A stretch of DNA of 64,000 nt. Origin: Hymenobacter yonginensis. GTDB lineage: Bacteria > Bacteroidota > Bacteroidia > Cytophagales > Hymenobacteraceae. Both the position numbers and the translations under genes were made by a program. The notes beneath the pieces are model-generated. The model saw only the letters and a program-made list of their open reading frames with translations. It was not told where the DNA came from and made no database searches. Below are positions 20,083 to 29,028 of the stretch, one piece after another; positions within the stretch are counted from its first letter, which is position 1; each line of letters begins with the position of its first letter. The stretch spans positions 2,604,001 to 2,668,000 of the forward strand of contig NZ_CP115396.1 in assembly GCF_027625995.1 (NCBI RefSeq), written 5' to 3'.

Positions 20083-21642
20083 ATGAAAAAATATCTTCTC
20101 CTTCTGGGTTTGCTGGTTGGTGGCGGGGCCCTGAGCTCGTGCGAGAGTTTCCTCGACGTGAACACCGACCCCAACAACCCCATCAGCTCAACGCCCAACT
20201 TCCTGCTGCCCGGCGGTATTTCCCAGGCCTTCCAGCAGCAGATGTTCACCTCGCTGGTGACGCCCTACATCACGCAGCAGATTGTGCGCCGGGCCCCGGC
20301 CTCCAGCACCGACCAGTATTACTTTGCCACCGGCAACGGCAACAACACCTTCAACTACTTCTACTTCTACGTTTCGGGCAACCTGCGCGCCACCATCAGT
20401 GCTGCTGAGGCGGAAGGCTCGCCGGCTTACGTAGGCGCGGCCAAAATCACGCAGGCCATGGCACTGGCCCACCTCACCGACATGATGGGCGACGTGCCGT
20501 TCACGGAAGCCTTCCAGGGCGGCGGCAACTTCTCGCCGAAGTACGATCCGCAGGAGCAGATTTACGCCACCATTTTCCGGCTGCTGGATGAGGGCGAGCA
20601 GGAAATGCTGAAGCCAGCTTCGGCCAACGTGCGCCCACTCTACGTGACCGTGCCCAGCCCCAGCGGCGACATCCTGTACCGCGGCGACCAGACCAAGTGG
20701 GTGAAGCTGGCCTACGCGCTGCGGGCCCGCCAGCTGCAGCACCTCACCAAAAAGAGCACCTACAGCGCCCAAGCTGTGCTGGCCGCCGTCGATAAGGCCT
20801 TCACGTCCTCGGCCGACGACGCGCAGCTGCAGATGGAAGTGCCCGTGCCCCCGATTACGGGCAGCACCAGCATCTTCGGCACGGCCCGCGGCAACTTCGC
20901 CGGCGCTACCTTCTCCGTGAACCTGCTGCGCTACCTCAACGGCAGCGCCGCCAACGCCACCTACCCCGGCGTGACGGACCCGCGCTTTGCCGTGATGGCC
21001 ACGCCCGTAAGCGTGGGCACCAACCCCGGCGTGTCGGGTGGCACGCCCATTGCCCAGACTGGCGGAGCTTCAGACTTCTACTCCGGCTGGTATGCCCGCG
21101 ACCTAGGCTACCACGAAATCATCACCTACCACGAGCTGAAGTTTATTGAGGCAGAAGCGGCCTTTCTGGCCGGCGACCGGGCCCGCGCGCTGCGTGCCTA
21201 CCGGCAGGGCATCGAGGCCCACATCCGCAAGATTGGGGGCGGCGGCACATTCGCCTCGCAGGGCCTGACGGTTACGTTCCCCATCCTCACCCAGCAGCAG
21301 ATTGACGGCTACCTCAACAGCGCCGCCGTGGCCCAGAATGAGGCGCAGCTGGATTTGAAGCGCATTATGGAGCAGAAATACATTGCCCTGTTCCTGAACC
21401 CGGAGGTGTGGTCGGATATGCGGCGCTATGATTTCCGCTCCGATATCTACGTGAATCTGGCTTTCCCGAACGGGGTGAACCCCATCTTCAACCCGGCTCC
21501 CACTGACCCCGCCCAGCGCAAGTTCCCGCGCCGCCTGCTGCCGGCTCTCACCGAAACCCAGTATAACCCGCAGAATGTGCAGGCCATCGGTGGCCTCGAC
21601 CCGGACTACGCCACCCGACCCGTGTGGTGGGACCAGCGGTAG
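20083..21642 (+). CDS. SusD/RagB-like nutrient-binding outer-membrane lipoprotein
   Basis: A 519-residue protein with lipoprotein signal LVGGGALSSC (acylated Cys at about 20) and the start ESFLDVNTDPNNP. This is typical of the SusD-like family that pairs with SusC but differs from classical SusD. The C-terminal region (QKYIALFLNPEVWSDMRRY) carries the conserved Glu/Trp stretch seen in the family. It should form the lid over the SusC protein encoded 100 bases upstream. The spacer holds an imperfect inverted repeat, which could lower or stabilise the downstream mRNA. The ligand is unknown. Confidence 0.93.
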   Translation: MKKYLLLLGLLVGGGALSSCESFLDVNTDPNNPISSTPNFLLPGGISQAFQQQMFTSLVTPYITQQIVRRAPASSTDQYYFATGNGNNTFNYFYFYVSGNLRATISAAEAEGSPAYVGAAKITQAMALAHLTDMMGDVPFTEAFQGGGNFSPKYDPQEQIYATIFRLLDEGEQEMLKPASANVRPLYVTVPSPSGDILYRGDQTKWVKLAYALRARQLQHLTKKSTYSAQAVLAAVDKAFTSSADDAQLQMEVPVPPITGSTSIFGTARGNFAGATFSVNLLRYLNGSAANATYPGVTDPRFAVMATPVSVGTNPGVSGGTPIAQTGGASDFYSGWYARDLGYHEIITYHELKFIEAEAAFLAGDRARALRAYRQGIEAHIRKIGGGGTFASQGLTVTFPILTQQQIDGYLNSAAVAQNEAQLDLKRIMEQKYIALFLNPEVWSDMRRYDFRSDIYVNLAFPNGVNPIFNPAPTDPAQRKFPRRLLPALTETQYNPQNVQAIGGLDPDYATRPVWWDQR

Positions 21643-21685
21643 TGTTGCGCTGGTGTCTTTTCCCTCTTTCTGATGTGCTTTCTTT

Positions 21686-22975
21686 ATGAACCTGTTTTCT
21701 GATATTCGGGCCTTGGTGCAGCGCCCCTGGCCCCTGCTGCTGGCCGTGGCCGGCCTGGCCACCACCGCCTGCGACGACGACTTTGAGCCGCCCTACTCGC
21801 TGACCGGCGACGGTGGTTTTTCCACGATTGGGGCCGCGCCAGCGGGCCTGCGCACCAAGTATGCCCCTGGCGAGGTGGTGAACCTGCTGGTTGGCTTTAA
21901 TGCCGCCGACAAGGTGCGCGACTTTACCGTGTTTCAGGTGATTGGCCGGACCGACTCGGCCGTGGTCAGAACGCTGCCTCCTACCAACCCGGTTTTCGAC
22001 TCGCGGGCGGGCATCACGGCCCAGCCGATTGCCTACACCGTACCGAACCTGCCTAACCAGACGGCCGTGCGGGTGGACGTGACGACGACCTTCGAGAATG
22101 GGGCCACCCGCCGCCAGCGCTTCACCTACAACGTGGCGGCCCGGCCGACCCTGCGCTTCGGCACCACAGCCTCGCCCACTACCATCACTACATTCCGCAA
22201 CAACCTGGCAGCCACGGCACAGGCAGAAAACGACATCGTTGGGTACAATCTGGTGCTCAATGAAGGCGGTATCGGCACGATTCCGGCCACTCCTTCCACG
22301 GCTACGCTGTTCAAAAACGTGGATAGTCTGACCACGTATTACCGCATCGGTACGGGCCGGCGGATGCGGGCCAGCTCCATCCTCAATCCCAGCACCGGCG
22401 CGGCCAACGCCCGTACAGTGGATGTAACGGTACCCCGTAGCGCCCAGGGCCAGGCCGTGACGTTCGTGTTCAAAGCTTTTTCCGGCCCCGACTCGGCCGT
22501 GGTGACGTCGGCTCCGCTCAACGTGGTGGCACCCACGGCCCTGAGCCGGGTGCGCACCGGCCGCGTCACGGCAGGCCCCAGCGCGCCGCAGGATTCGGTA
22601 GCCTACGACCTCCGCCTGGGCGCCAACGTGCTTGCCAGCGCGCCGGCCGCGACTAAGGATTTATTTGCCAGCGGCGTTTTCACTACCACCGTTAGCCTCT
22701 CTTCGGCCAACAACACCGTCTATTACCGAATTCCGGTAGCCACGGCCGCCACCGGCTACTACAACACGGCTTCGGCCAATACCGTAGGCACGCTGCTCTA
22801 CCAGAATGCGGCTTCGCTGACCGGCACTACGGCCCTGCCCGGGGCCGTAGCCGCCGGCGACCTGTTCGCTGTGCGCGTACGCGGGGCCGAGCCCATGCTT
22901 CTGCGCATAGTGGGCGTGAAGCCCAGCACGGCAGGTTCCACGGCCCGCGTGGTGTTTGAGTACCGCGCGCTCTAG
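21686..22975 (+). CDS. Unknown lipoprotein, third gene of the Sus set
   Basis: 429 residues with an N-terminal hydrophobic segment and a lipobox-like GLATTAC followed by DDDFEPP. An acidic stretch after the Cys favours surface export in Bacteroidota. The body is Thr/Val/Ala-rich and looks all-beta, with two or three immunoglobulin-like stretches separated by Pro-rich turns. No enzyme motif was recognised. It starts 43 bases after the SusD-like gene and is followed by a strong terminator, so it closes the operon. By position it resembles SusE/SusF-type surface glycan-binding proteins; that role is inferred from context only. Confidence 0.75.
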   Translation: MNLFSDIRALVQRPWPLLLAVAGLATTACDDDFEPPYSLTGDGGFSTIGAAPAGLRTKYAPGEVVNLLVGFNAADKVRDFTVFQVIGRTDSAVVRTLPPTNPVFDSRAGITAQPIAYTVPNLPNQTAVRVDVTTTFENGATRRQRFTYNVAARPTLRFGTTASPTTITTFRNNLAATAQAENDIVGYNLVLNEGGIGTIPATPSTATLFKNVDSLTTYYRIGTGRRMRASSILNPSTGAANARTVDVTVPRSAQGQAVTFVFKAFSGPDSAVVTSAPLNVVAPTALSRVRTGRVTAGPSAPQDSVAYDLRLGANVLASAPAATKDLFASGVFTTTVSLSSANNTVYYRIPVATAATGYYNTASANTVGTLLYQNAASLTGTTALPGAVAAGDLFAVRVRGAEPMLLRIVGVKPSTAGSTARVVFEYRAL

Positions 22976-22998
22976 CCCTGGCTCGTTGCCTCTCTCTG

Positions 22999-23032
22999 AA
23001 CAGCCCGCTGGTACTTCCGGCGGGCTGTTTGC
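22999..23032 (+). terminator. Intrinsic terminator of the Sus operon
   Basis: AACAGCCCGC (22999-23008) pairs perfectly with GCGGGCTGTT (23020-23029), followed by TTGCGTT. Confidence 0.85.
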
Positions 23033-23120
23033 GTTATCAATGACGCCGGTTCTGAGCGTATTGGACGCTGGCGTGGCCGTCAACCGCAGCAGGCAGGCAG
23101 CCCAAGTCTGCCCGAATCCG

Positions 23121-23128
23121 TAATTTTG
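23121..23128 (+). promoter_or_regulatory. -7 box TAATTTTG right before the Fur-family start
   Basis: Exact TAnnTTTG match ending three bases before the ATG at 23132. If used, the transcript would be leaderless or nearly so. Confidence 0.5.
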
Positions 23129-23131
23129 TGT

Positions 23132-23566
23132 ATGCCTCTTACCGCCCGCATTAACGAAACTCTGGCCCGCCACGCGCTGCGCGCTACTCCCATCCGGCGG
23201 CAGGTGCTGCAGGTGCTGCTGAACCACCCCTACGCCCTCTCCAGCAACGACATCGAGCAGGCACTGGGCGAGGCGGGCATCGACCGGATTACGCTCTACC
23301 GCACCCTGCGCACCTTCGAGCAGCAGGGCGTCATTCACCGCGTAATTGATGCTACCGACATCATCCGCTACGCGGCCTGCGCCACTGGCTGCACCGAGCA
23401 CGCGCACTACGACAACCACGTGCACTTCAAGTGCACCGCCTGCCAGCACACGTACTGTCTCAACCAGGTTTCCATCCCGCCGGTGGTGCTGCCGGGCCGG
23501 TTTCAGGCAGAGCGCAGCGACTACCTCATGTCGGGCTTGTGCAGCCAGTGCCGGCCGGCCGCCTAG
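23132..23566 (+). CDS. Fur-family metal-responsive transcriptional regulator
   Basis: 144 residues. A winged helix (ATPIRRQVLQVLLNHP to GIDRITLYRTLRTFEQQGVIHR) is followed by the dimerisation/metal domain with HAHYDNHVHFKC. Two CxxC pairs (CTAC at about 107-110 and CSQC near the end) would hold a structural zinc. The HxH and Cys arrangement resembles Zur/Fur-like repressors, but the metal sensed cannot be decided. It is a cytoplasmic DNA-binding protein. The ATG at 23132 is used; a TTG two codons earlier lies inside the -7 box. It stands alone after the Sus operon terminator, so a link to glycan genes is not implied. Confidence 0.9.
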   Translation: MPLTARINETLARHALRATPIRRQVLQVLLNHPYALSSNDIEQALGEAGIDRITLYRTLRTFEQQGVIHRVIDATDIIRYAACATGCTEHAHYDNHVHFKCTACQHTYCLNQVSIPPVVLPGRFQAERSDYLMSGLCSQCRPAA

Positions 23567-23582
23567 CGTGCATTACTCTTCC

Positions 23583-24093
23583 ATGCTGATTCCCTGGCTT
23601 TCCTCGCGGCGCGTCCCGGTACTATTCTGGTGGCCGATGACGCTGCTCATACTTCTGACTGCAGCCAGCGTAGCCCAGGCCCAGGCGCCGCTTACGGGCC
23701 GGTGGAGCTTGCGCCAGATTGCCTTCGAGGCCCCCGCCACCCTGCCGGACTCATTGCAGGAAAAGCTCTTTCACAGCCCGGCCGCCGAAACCAACATCGG
23801 CATCACCAACGGTGAGCTGACGCTAGTAGTGGAATTCCGCCCCGACAGTACCTATACCCTACACCACCACCCGCGGCGGCCGCCTGGTGCTCACCGAGCA
23901 GGGCACTTACTCCGTGCGCCGCAACCAGCTCTACACCCGCAGCGCCCAAAACACCGACGAGCCGCTGTTCAATGGGCAGCTGCTGCTGGAACTCACGCGC
24001 CGCAAGCTGCTGCTCCAAACACCCATCTGGCAGCCCGAGCTACAGATTTTCGAGCAGTTGGAATACGAGCGTCTCCCGGCGGTGAAGAAGTAA
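23583..24093 (+). pseudogene. Small secreted lipocalin-like protein with a +1 frameshift
   Basis: From ATG 23583 the frame gives a signal peptide (LLILLTAASVAQAQ) and a domain beginning APLTGRWSLRQIAF, like small lipocalin-type proteins, up to FRPDSTYT. At about 23857-23859 (ACCCT) one extra C moves the rest into another frame: YTTTRGGRLVLTEQGTY through YERLPAVKK to the stop at 24091-24093. Removing one C joins both parts into about 169 residues with no other defect. Function is unknown; many Bacteroidota proteins of this shape sit in the periplasm or outer membrane. As with the carbonic anhydrase, a C-run sequencing error is as likely as true inactivation. Confidence 0.7.
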
Positions 24094-24146
24094 ATGCTGA
24101 TACCCACATGCCATGCATGTGGCAAGAAGACTTTAACGAATTTCGC

Positions 24147-24617
24147 TTAGAACCGCTTATACCGATCCTCCGTGATATAATAATACCCATTTGGCCGACC
24201 GTCACGATGCTCAAACGTCAAACGTTGATCTGTCAGTTCTATAATTTTCAGCTCCCGAAATAACCCATCATTAATTTTTATAATCAGGTTTTGTCGAGTG
24301 TACGCAAACGCAGAATCGTATACAGCTCGCGTACCGATGTATTGTCTGTAGCGCGCAGTACTGTCATTAAAGATCATATCATACGTAGAGCCTGGCTGGG
24401 GCGACGCTGCTACCTCGTCAGATTGCAACTCGTTACGTGGATTGTAGTAACGAAAGCGCTGCTCAAACAGGCGCCACTGCCCCGCCAACTGTCCATTAGT
24501 AACTGCGACCGGGACAACCGGCTCTGGCGTGCTTTTCTTGCAGGCTCCAGTAAACAGTACCAGCAATAGTAACAAACAGCCAAGGACAGAATGCGTAGGT
24601 AAATGATCAATCAACAT
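24147..24617 (-). CDS. Unknown lipoprotein (lipocalin-like shape)
   Basis: 156 residues from ATG 24617; a TTG 21 bases earlier is in frame but less likely because a TACTTTTG box lies at 24643-24650. The signal ends LVLFTGACKK, giving a lipid-modified Cys. The mature part (QLAGQWRLFEQRFRYY, later LTFEHRDGRPNGYYY) is beta-rich and resembles the lipocalin-like fold of small Bacteroidota lipoproteins, as does the frameshifted gene facing it. Codon use is clearly more AT-rich than the neighbours. No function is proposed. Confidence 0.75.
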   Translation of the reverse strand: MLIDHLPTHSVLGCLLLLLVLFTGACKKSTPEPVVPVAVTNGQLAGQWRLFEQRFRYYNPRNELQSDEVAASPQPGSTYDMIFNDSTARYRQYIGTRAVYDSAFAYTRQNLIIKINDGLFRELKIIELTDQRLTFEHRDGRPNGYYYITEDRYKRF

Positions 24618-24642
24618 AAAGTAAAAGGAAGAAGGCAATCAA

Positions 24643-24650
24643 CAAAAGTA
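24643..24650 (-). promoter_or_regulatory. -7 box TACTTTTG
   Basis: Exact TAnnTTTG match on the minus strand, 25 bases before ATG 24617. It supports that start for the small lipoprotein. Confidence 0.55.
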
Positions 24651-24714
24651 CTTATCTGAGCCTATAGATGCTGATAAGCTGCGTGCTGTACTAGTGACAG
24701 GAAAGGACGGCTAC

Positions 24715-26394
24715 CTACTGGACCGCGATTCGACTGGTGAATGCGGGTTGTTCCTTAGAAACTAGTTGGACTTGGTACATTCCCGCTGGAAGTTGCCCAA
24801 CAGATAAGAGCACCTGGCCCTGTTGCCGCTCCAGTGCGGTTACGGGCCGTTGCGCAATGAGGCGCCCCACCATATCGCGCAGGTGGATAGTGCCGCTTGG
24901 CACTGGTGCCGACGGCAGCAGCACAGTCATTTGCTGATGCGCCGGATTAGGATATATCATTAGCACTCTGTCACCGATGGAAGCGGATGTGGCTAACGGA
25001 GTTGCTAAGCGCAGTTTCAGGGTCCAGTAGTTGGCAATGCCGAAGTTGAAATTTGACTTGTCGCCATTGCGGCCAGACGTGGAATAGCCACTGATTGCTA
25101 CATGGCCATCCTTGATGAGGGCCATTGCCTGTAGTTCGTCAATATCATCGGCGCCATAGCGCTGGTTCCACTGCAGGGTGCCTTGCGCATCAATTGCGAC
25201 CAGCCAGTAGTCTTCCCGTCCCCACGAAGACTGCGTTTTGTCACCAGATGCGCCCGAAACTGACGTGCCGCCTAACAGGAAGGCATTGGAGCCCAAGGGT
25301 AGCAAGGCCGTCAGCTTATCGTCAGCACTGCCACCAAAGCGCCGGTCCCATTGCTTGGCTCCCAGCGAGTCAATCTTCACCACCCAGTAGTCGCGGCCAC
25401 CACGACTGGGCTGGCTGTGCTCTCCTCCTACACCGGAGGTGGAGGTTCCGCCCAGCAGGAATCCTCCATCAGCCGTGGGCACCAGACTGCTGAGCTGATC
25501 GATACCCGGTCCGCCGTAGGTACGGTCCCATTCCGGGCGCCCAAAGGCATCAACTTTCAGCAGCCAGTAGTCATCGTTGCCCCGGCTGGGCTGGGTTTTC
25601 TCTCCACTTACCGGCGACTTAGAGTAGCCCGCCAACAGGAATCCCGCATCCCGGGTGCGATATACGGCTTTGAGCATATCGTCGTCAGAGCCCCCATAGG
25701 AACGATTCCATTCGTACACGCCCTCATTGGTTAGTTTCGTTATATTGTATTCATATTCAGCACGCAACACGTAAGAACCAGCCAGTAGATGACTGCCCTC
25801 CTGCGTATCTATCATAGCGCACAGCCCTTGCGCGCCACTACCAAGAATAGTGGCATCCCACAGCAAGTTGCCTACTGAATCTATTTTCACGACCCAAAAA
25901 GCAGAACCATCCGTTTGCGGGTTGGCAGCGGTTTTATCACCGCTATTATTGGAATAAGACTCGCCGCCGAGCAAATACCCCCCATCTACCGTAGGGTGCA
26001 GACTCTGCAGTAGTTCTATGTTGTCTCCGCCATAGCGCCGGTCCCACTGTTTTGTACCGGCTGCATCAAGCTTTACCAGCCAGTAATCACTTCTACCCCG
26101 GCTCGGCTGGGTTTTGTTACCGGTCGCTCCAGAGTATGCCGTCCCACCAATCAGGCAGCCCCCATCCCGAGTGGCCACCATTGCTGATGGTGTATCGTTT
26201 TGATTTCCACCCGAAATTCGGTCCCAAATTTTAGTAGGAGTGTTTTGCGCCTGGGTCGTCAGACTCATCAAAAGGCATCCTGTAAGTGCCATCAAATATG
26301 CACTACCTAACGTCCATCGATTTAGGGAACGTGCTATCTGCTTGATGCATTTGCGCAAGCCATTGGCTTTCTCGAAAAAATTATTGCATTTCAT
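24715..26394 (-). CDS. T9SS-sorted protein with seven about-63-residue repeats
   Basis: 559 residues. An N-terminal signal (SLTTQAQN) is followed by seven tandem repeats with the pattern WDRxYGG...DxL, TxDGGFLLGG, SGxxGxKTQxSRG and DYWLVKID. This is a beta-propeller-like arrangement common in secreted Bacteroidota proteins. The third repeat is the most diverged and the fifth and sixth are the closest pair. The last 80 residues form a type IX sorting domain (MIYPNPAHQQMTV, LPAGMYQVQLVS). It should be exported and anchored or released at the surface, perhaps as an adhesin or binding protein. The region is poorer in GC than its neighbours. Confidence 0.85.
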   Translation of the reverse strand: MKCNNFFEKANGLRKCIKQIARSLNRWTLGSAYLMALTGCLLMSLTTQAQNTPTKIWDRISGGNQNDTPSAMVATRDGGCLIGGTAYSGATGNKTQPSRGRSDYWLVKLDAAGTKQWDRRYGGDNIELLQSLHPTVDGGYLLGGESYSNNSGDKTAANPQTDGSAFWVVKIDSVGNLLWDATILGSGAQGLCAMIDTQEGSHLLAGSYVLRAEYEYNITKLTNEGVYEWNRSYGGSDDDMLKAVYRTRDAGFLLAGYSKSPVSGEKTQPSRGNDDYWLLKVDAFGRPEWDRTYGGPGIDQLSSLVPTADGGFLLGGTSTSGVGGEHSQPSRGGRDYWVVKIDSLGAKQWDRRFGGSADDKLTALLPLGSNAFLLGGTSVSGASGDKTQSSWGREDYWLVAIDAQGTLQWNQRYGADDIDELQAMALIKDGHVAISGYSTSGRNGDKSNFNFGIANYWTLKLRLATPLATSASIGDRVLMIYPNPAHQQMTVLLPSAPVPSGTIHLRDMVGRLIAQRPVTALERQQGQVLLSVGQLPAGMYQVQLVSKEQPAFTSRIAVQ

Positions 26395-26482
26395 CTAGTA
26401 TATAGAATTAAGCTTACTAGTAGAGCATCAATATAAATTCAGCACTTGATTTCCAGCTTTTTCGCTGGCGGTTTTCTACAGA

Positions 26483-28270
26483 CTACCGGCCGCCAAATAT
26501 CCGGCTGAAGAAGCCGCGCTTTTTCTTGGGCTTGACTTTGGTTTTCACCTTCGTGACGGTGCCGGCGGAAGCGGCGGGGCGCGTGGCCGTTGGGCGCGGC
26601 GTGGGCACCACTACGGGCGGGGCCGCCGGCACTGGCGCGGTGGCTACCGGAGCGGGTGGCGCGGGCGTTTCGGCGGGGGCCTGGGCCAAAATGATTTCGC
26701 CGGGGCGGCCGGTGCTGCGCACGCTCACGGGGCGGCTTTCGTTGTGCAGCCTATCCACGGCCGTGAGGTAGTAGGCATAGGCGTGGCCGATGCGGGCCGC
26801 GGTGTCGGTGTAGGCCAGCAGGCCGCCGGTACGGGGGCGCACCACGGTCAGGATGCGGCGCGGGTCGTTGGGGGTGGGCGTTTCGCCGTCCTCGAAGCGG
26901 TAGATGACGTAGTACGCCGCCAGGTCGCCGTCGGCGGCGGGCGGGGCGGGCTGCCAGGTGAGGATGTTGGCGGGCAGCGCGGCCGTGAGGGTCAGGCCCT
27001 GGGCCGGGCGGGGCGGCACAGCATCCAGCCAGGGCATGGTGGGCACCAGCGCTGGATAATGGAACAGGTTTTGTCGCAGCGAGTCGGTAGTATGCAGCGC
27101 GTTGGCAAGCAACGACTTCGCGCTGAAGAACACGCTGCCGCCCACTTCGGCCGGGAACGTGCGGTTGAAGCGAATCTGGCGGGGCAGCTCGCGCGGGTTA
27201 CGCCAGGTGGTGTCGGCCTTGGTGTTTTCCAGCATGCGGTAGGCGCCGTGCCCGATGTAGAGGTGGCGGCCGTTGGCGTTGCGCGCCCACCACTCCACCA
27301 GCACCGGATACTGCGCCACCTTGAAATTGGAGCTCCAGTAGAGCTGCGGCAGCAGGTAGTCAACCCAGCCCTGGCGCACCCACTCCAGCGCGTCGGCATA
27401 GAGGCCATCGTAGCCCTGGAAGGCTTTAGTGGCCGAGCCGTTGGGGTCGGTGGCTTGGTTGCGCCACACGCCGAAGGGCGAGATGCCGAACTTCACCCAG
27501 CGCTTGGTGCCCTGGATGGAGGCGTGCAGGTCGCGGATGAGCAGGTTCACATTCTGGCGGCGCCAGTCGGCCAGCTTCAGGTTGTCGGGGTTGAAGCGGG
27601 CGAAGGCGTCCTCGTCGTGGATGGTCTGGTTGGCTTCGGGATATGGGTAGAAGTAATCGTCGAAGTGCACGCCGTCGATGTCGTAGCGGCTGACCACGTC
27701 CAGAATCACGCGGTTGATGTACTGGCGCACTTCCGGCAGGCCGGGGTTGTAGAGCAGCTTGCCCGAAAAGCGGATAAACCACTCCGGATGCTGGCGGTAT
27801 GGGTGATTGGCGGCCAGCCGGTGCGTCACGGTGTCCATGGTGGCCCGGTAGGGGTTGAACCAGGCGTGGAACTCCATGCCGCGGGCGTGGGCTTCCTCAA
27901 TCAGGAAGGGCAGCGGGTCGTAGGCGGGGTTGGGCGCTTTGCCCTGAGTGCCGGTCAGCCACTTGCTCCAGGGCTCAAGGCTGCTTTGGTAGAAGGCATC
28001 CGACGCGGGCCGCACCTGCACAAACACGGCATTGATGCCGTTGCGCTGCTGGGCATCGAGCATGCGGATGTACTCGCGGCGCTGCTGCTCCGGCGAGAGG
28101 GTGCGGGCGCTGGGCCAGTCGATGTTTTCCACCGTGGCAATCCAGACGCCGCGCAGCTCGCGCTTGGGCGGCGTATCGGCGGCGGTGGCGGGGCGGCAGG
28201 AGGCGGCCAGCAGGCCGGAAGTCAAAAGCAGAAAAAGAGCGAGGCGGCCAGCGGCAAACAGTCGGAACAT
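26483..28270 (-). CDS. GHL10-type (DUF187) glycosyl hydrolase
   Basis: 595 residues from ATG 28270. The signal ends LLAASC, possibly a lipoprotein. The catalytic TIM barrel starts ELRGVWIATVENIDWPS, contains FVQVRPASDAFY and FHAWFNPYRA, and has IDGVHFDDYFYPYPE with the acidic cluster expected at the active site. About 100 residues of fibronectin-III-like sequence (ILTWQPAPPAADGD) follow. The tail is Pro/Ala-rich then Lys-rich (KTKVKPKKKRGFF). The family acts on bacterial or peptidoglycan-related polysaccharides in a few studied cases; the substrate here is unknown. The low-complexity tail may bind the envelope. Confidence 0.88.
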   Translation of the reverse strand: MFRLFAAGRLALFLLLTSGLLAASCRPATAADTPPKRELRGVWIATVENIDWPSARTLSPEQQRREYIRMLDAQQRNGINAVFVQVRPASDAFYQSSLEPWSKWLTGTQGKAPNPAYDPLPFLIEEAHARGMEFHAWFNPYRATMDTVTHRLAANHPYRQHPEWFIRFSGKLLYNPGLPEVRQYINRVILDVVSRYDIDGVHFDDYFYPYPEANQTIHDEDAFARFNPDNLKLADWRRQNVNLLIRDLHASIQGTKRWVKFGISPFGVWRNQATDPNGSATKAFQGYDGLYADALEWVRQGWVDYLLPQLYWSSNFKVAQYPVLVEWWARNANGRHLYIGHGAYRMLENTKADTTWRNPRELPRQIRFNRTFPAEVGGSVFFSAKSLLANALHTTDSLRQNLFHYPALVPTMPWLDAVPPRPAQGLTLTAALPANILTWQPAPPAADGDLAAYYVIYRFEDGETPTPNDPRRILTVVRPRTGGLLAYTDTAARIGHAYAYYLTAVDRLHNESRPVSVRSTGRPGEIILAQAPAETPAPPAPVATAPVPAAPPVVVPTPRPTATRPAASAGTVTKVKTKVKPKKKRGFFSRIFGGR

Positions 28271-28404
28271 CAGCACGAAAACAGGGAATCAGCCTGCAAA
28301 TTACGCACATAAGCGGCCGGATTGGTATGCGGCAGAAAGGATTGCCATGCCGGCATAGGTCAGCCCGCGCCGCCGGTTCCGGTCCGGCAATTGGCAACCC
28401 GCCC

Positions 28405-29028
28405 CTACAGCGCTTCCAGCGGCACGTCCAGCAAGTCGAACTCCGCCCAGCGGTGGTGGTCGAAGTGCCACCACTCGCCCGGATAATTGACGAAGCCGTG
28501 CGCGCTCATGGCGGCCAGCAGCCAGGCCCGGTGGCGGCGGGCCGGCGCGGAAACGGGCTCGTAGGCGGTGTGGGCGGCGGGCGTCAGGTCGTCGAAATCG
28601 GTGGGCATGGGCAGCGGGCGGCCGGTGGCCAGGTCCACGAGGCCCACGTCAAGGCTGGCGCCGCGGTTGTGGCGGGAGCCGCGCCAGGGCGGGGCGGCGT
28701 ACTGCTCGTCCTGCACTTTTTCCCAGAGGCGCACCGTGGCGCGGTAGGGCCGGTAGGCGTCGTACACGAGCAGGCCGGCGCCGTGTTGGGCCAGGGCAGC
28801 CTGCACTCGCATCAGATCCAGGGCGGCGGGCCGGGCCAGCAGCGCGGCGGCGTGGGCGTAGAGCGGCGCGCCCAGCAGGTTGTGGGGCGTAGCGTAGCGG
28901 ATATCTAAGCGCAGGCCCGGCACCACCTCCGCCAGGTTCACCAGGGCGTGGTCGGGGTGGCGCTGCACCAGCTGGCGGTACTCGGCGGCGCTGAGCACGC
29001 GCGGGCCGGCGGGAGTCGGCTCAGTCAT
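28405..29028 (-). CDS. ddpX: D-Ala-D-Ala dipeptidase (VanX/DdpX, M15D)
   Basis: 207 residues without a signal peptide. The zinc motif SRHNRGASLDVGL (SxHxxGxxxD) and the later EWWHFD supply the three zinc ligands and the catalytic Glu of VanX-like M15 peptidases. DAYRPYRA carries the conserved Arg. Such enzymes cut D-Ala-D-Ala, either to recycle cell-wall dipeptide or in glycopeptide resistance. No vanH or vanA-like genes are nearby, so recycling is more likely. Its ATG overlaps the TGA of the upstream beta-lactamase-like gene by ATGA, a sign of coupled translation and shared function in cell-wall peptide metabolism. Confidence 0.9.
   Translation of the reverse strand: MTEPTPAGPRVLSAAEYRQLVQRHPDHALVNLAEVVPGLRLDIRYATPHNLLGAPLYAHAAALLARPAALDLMRVQAALAQHGAGLLVYDAYRPYRATVRLWEKVQDEQYAAPPWRGSRHNRGASLDVGLVDLATGRPLPMPTDFDDLTPAAHTAYEPVSAPARRHRAWLLAAMSAHGFVNYPGEWWHFDHHRWAEFDLLDVPLEAL

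Noticed and set aside
24103-24122. CCACATGCCATGCATGTGG as a terminator
   Set aside because: Short 7-bp stem without a T-run on either strand.
26744-28312. Open frame of 522 codons on the plus strand
   Set aside because: It is antisense to the GHL10-type gene; the His/Gln/Val/Gly-rich composition is the mirror of high-GC codon bias and no domain is visible.
28405-29028. Glycopeptide-resistance (van) cluster
   Set aside because: Only the dipeptidase is present; no D-Ala-D-Lac ligase, dehydrogenase or sensor genes are adjacent.
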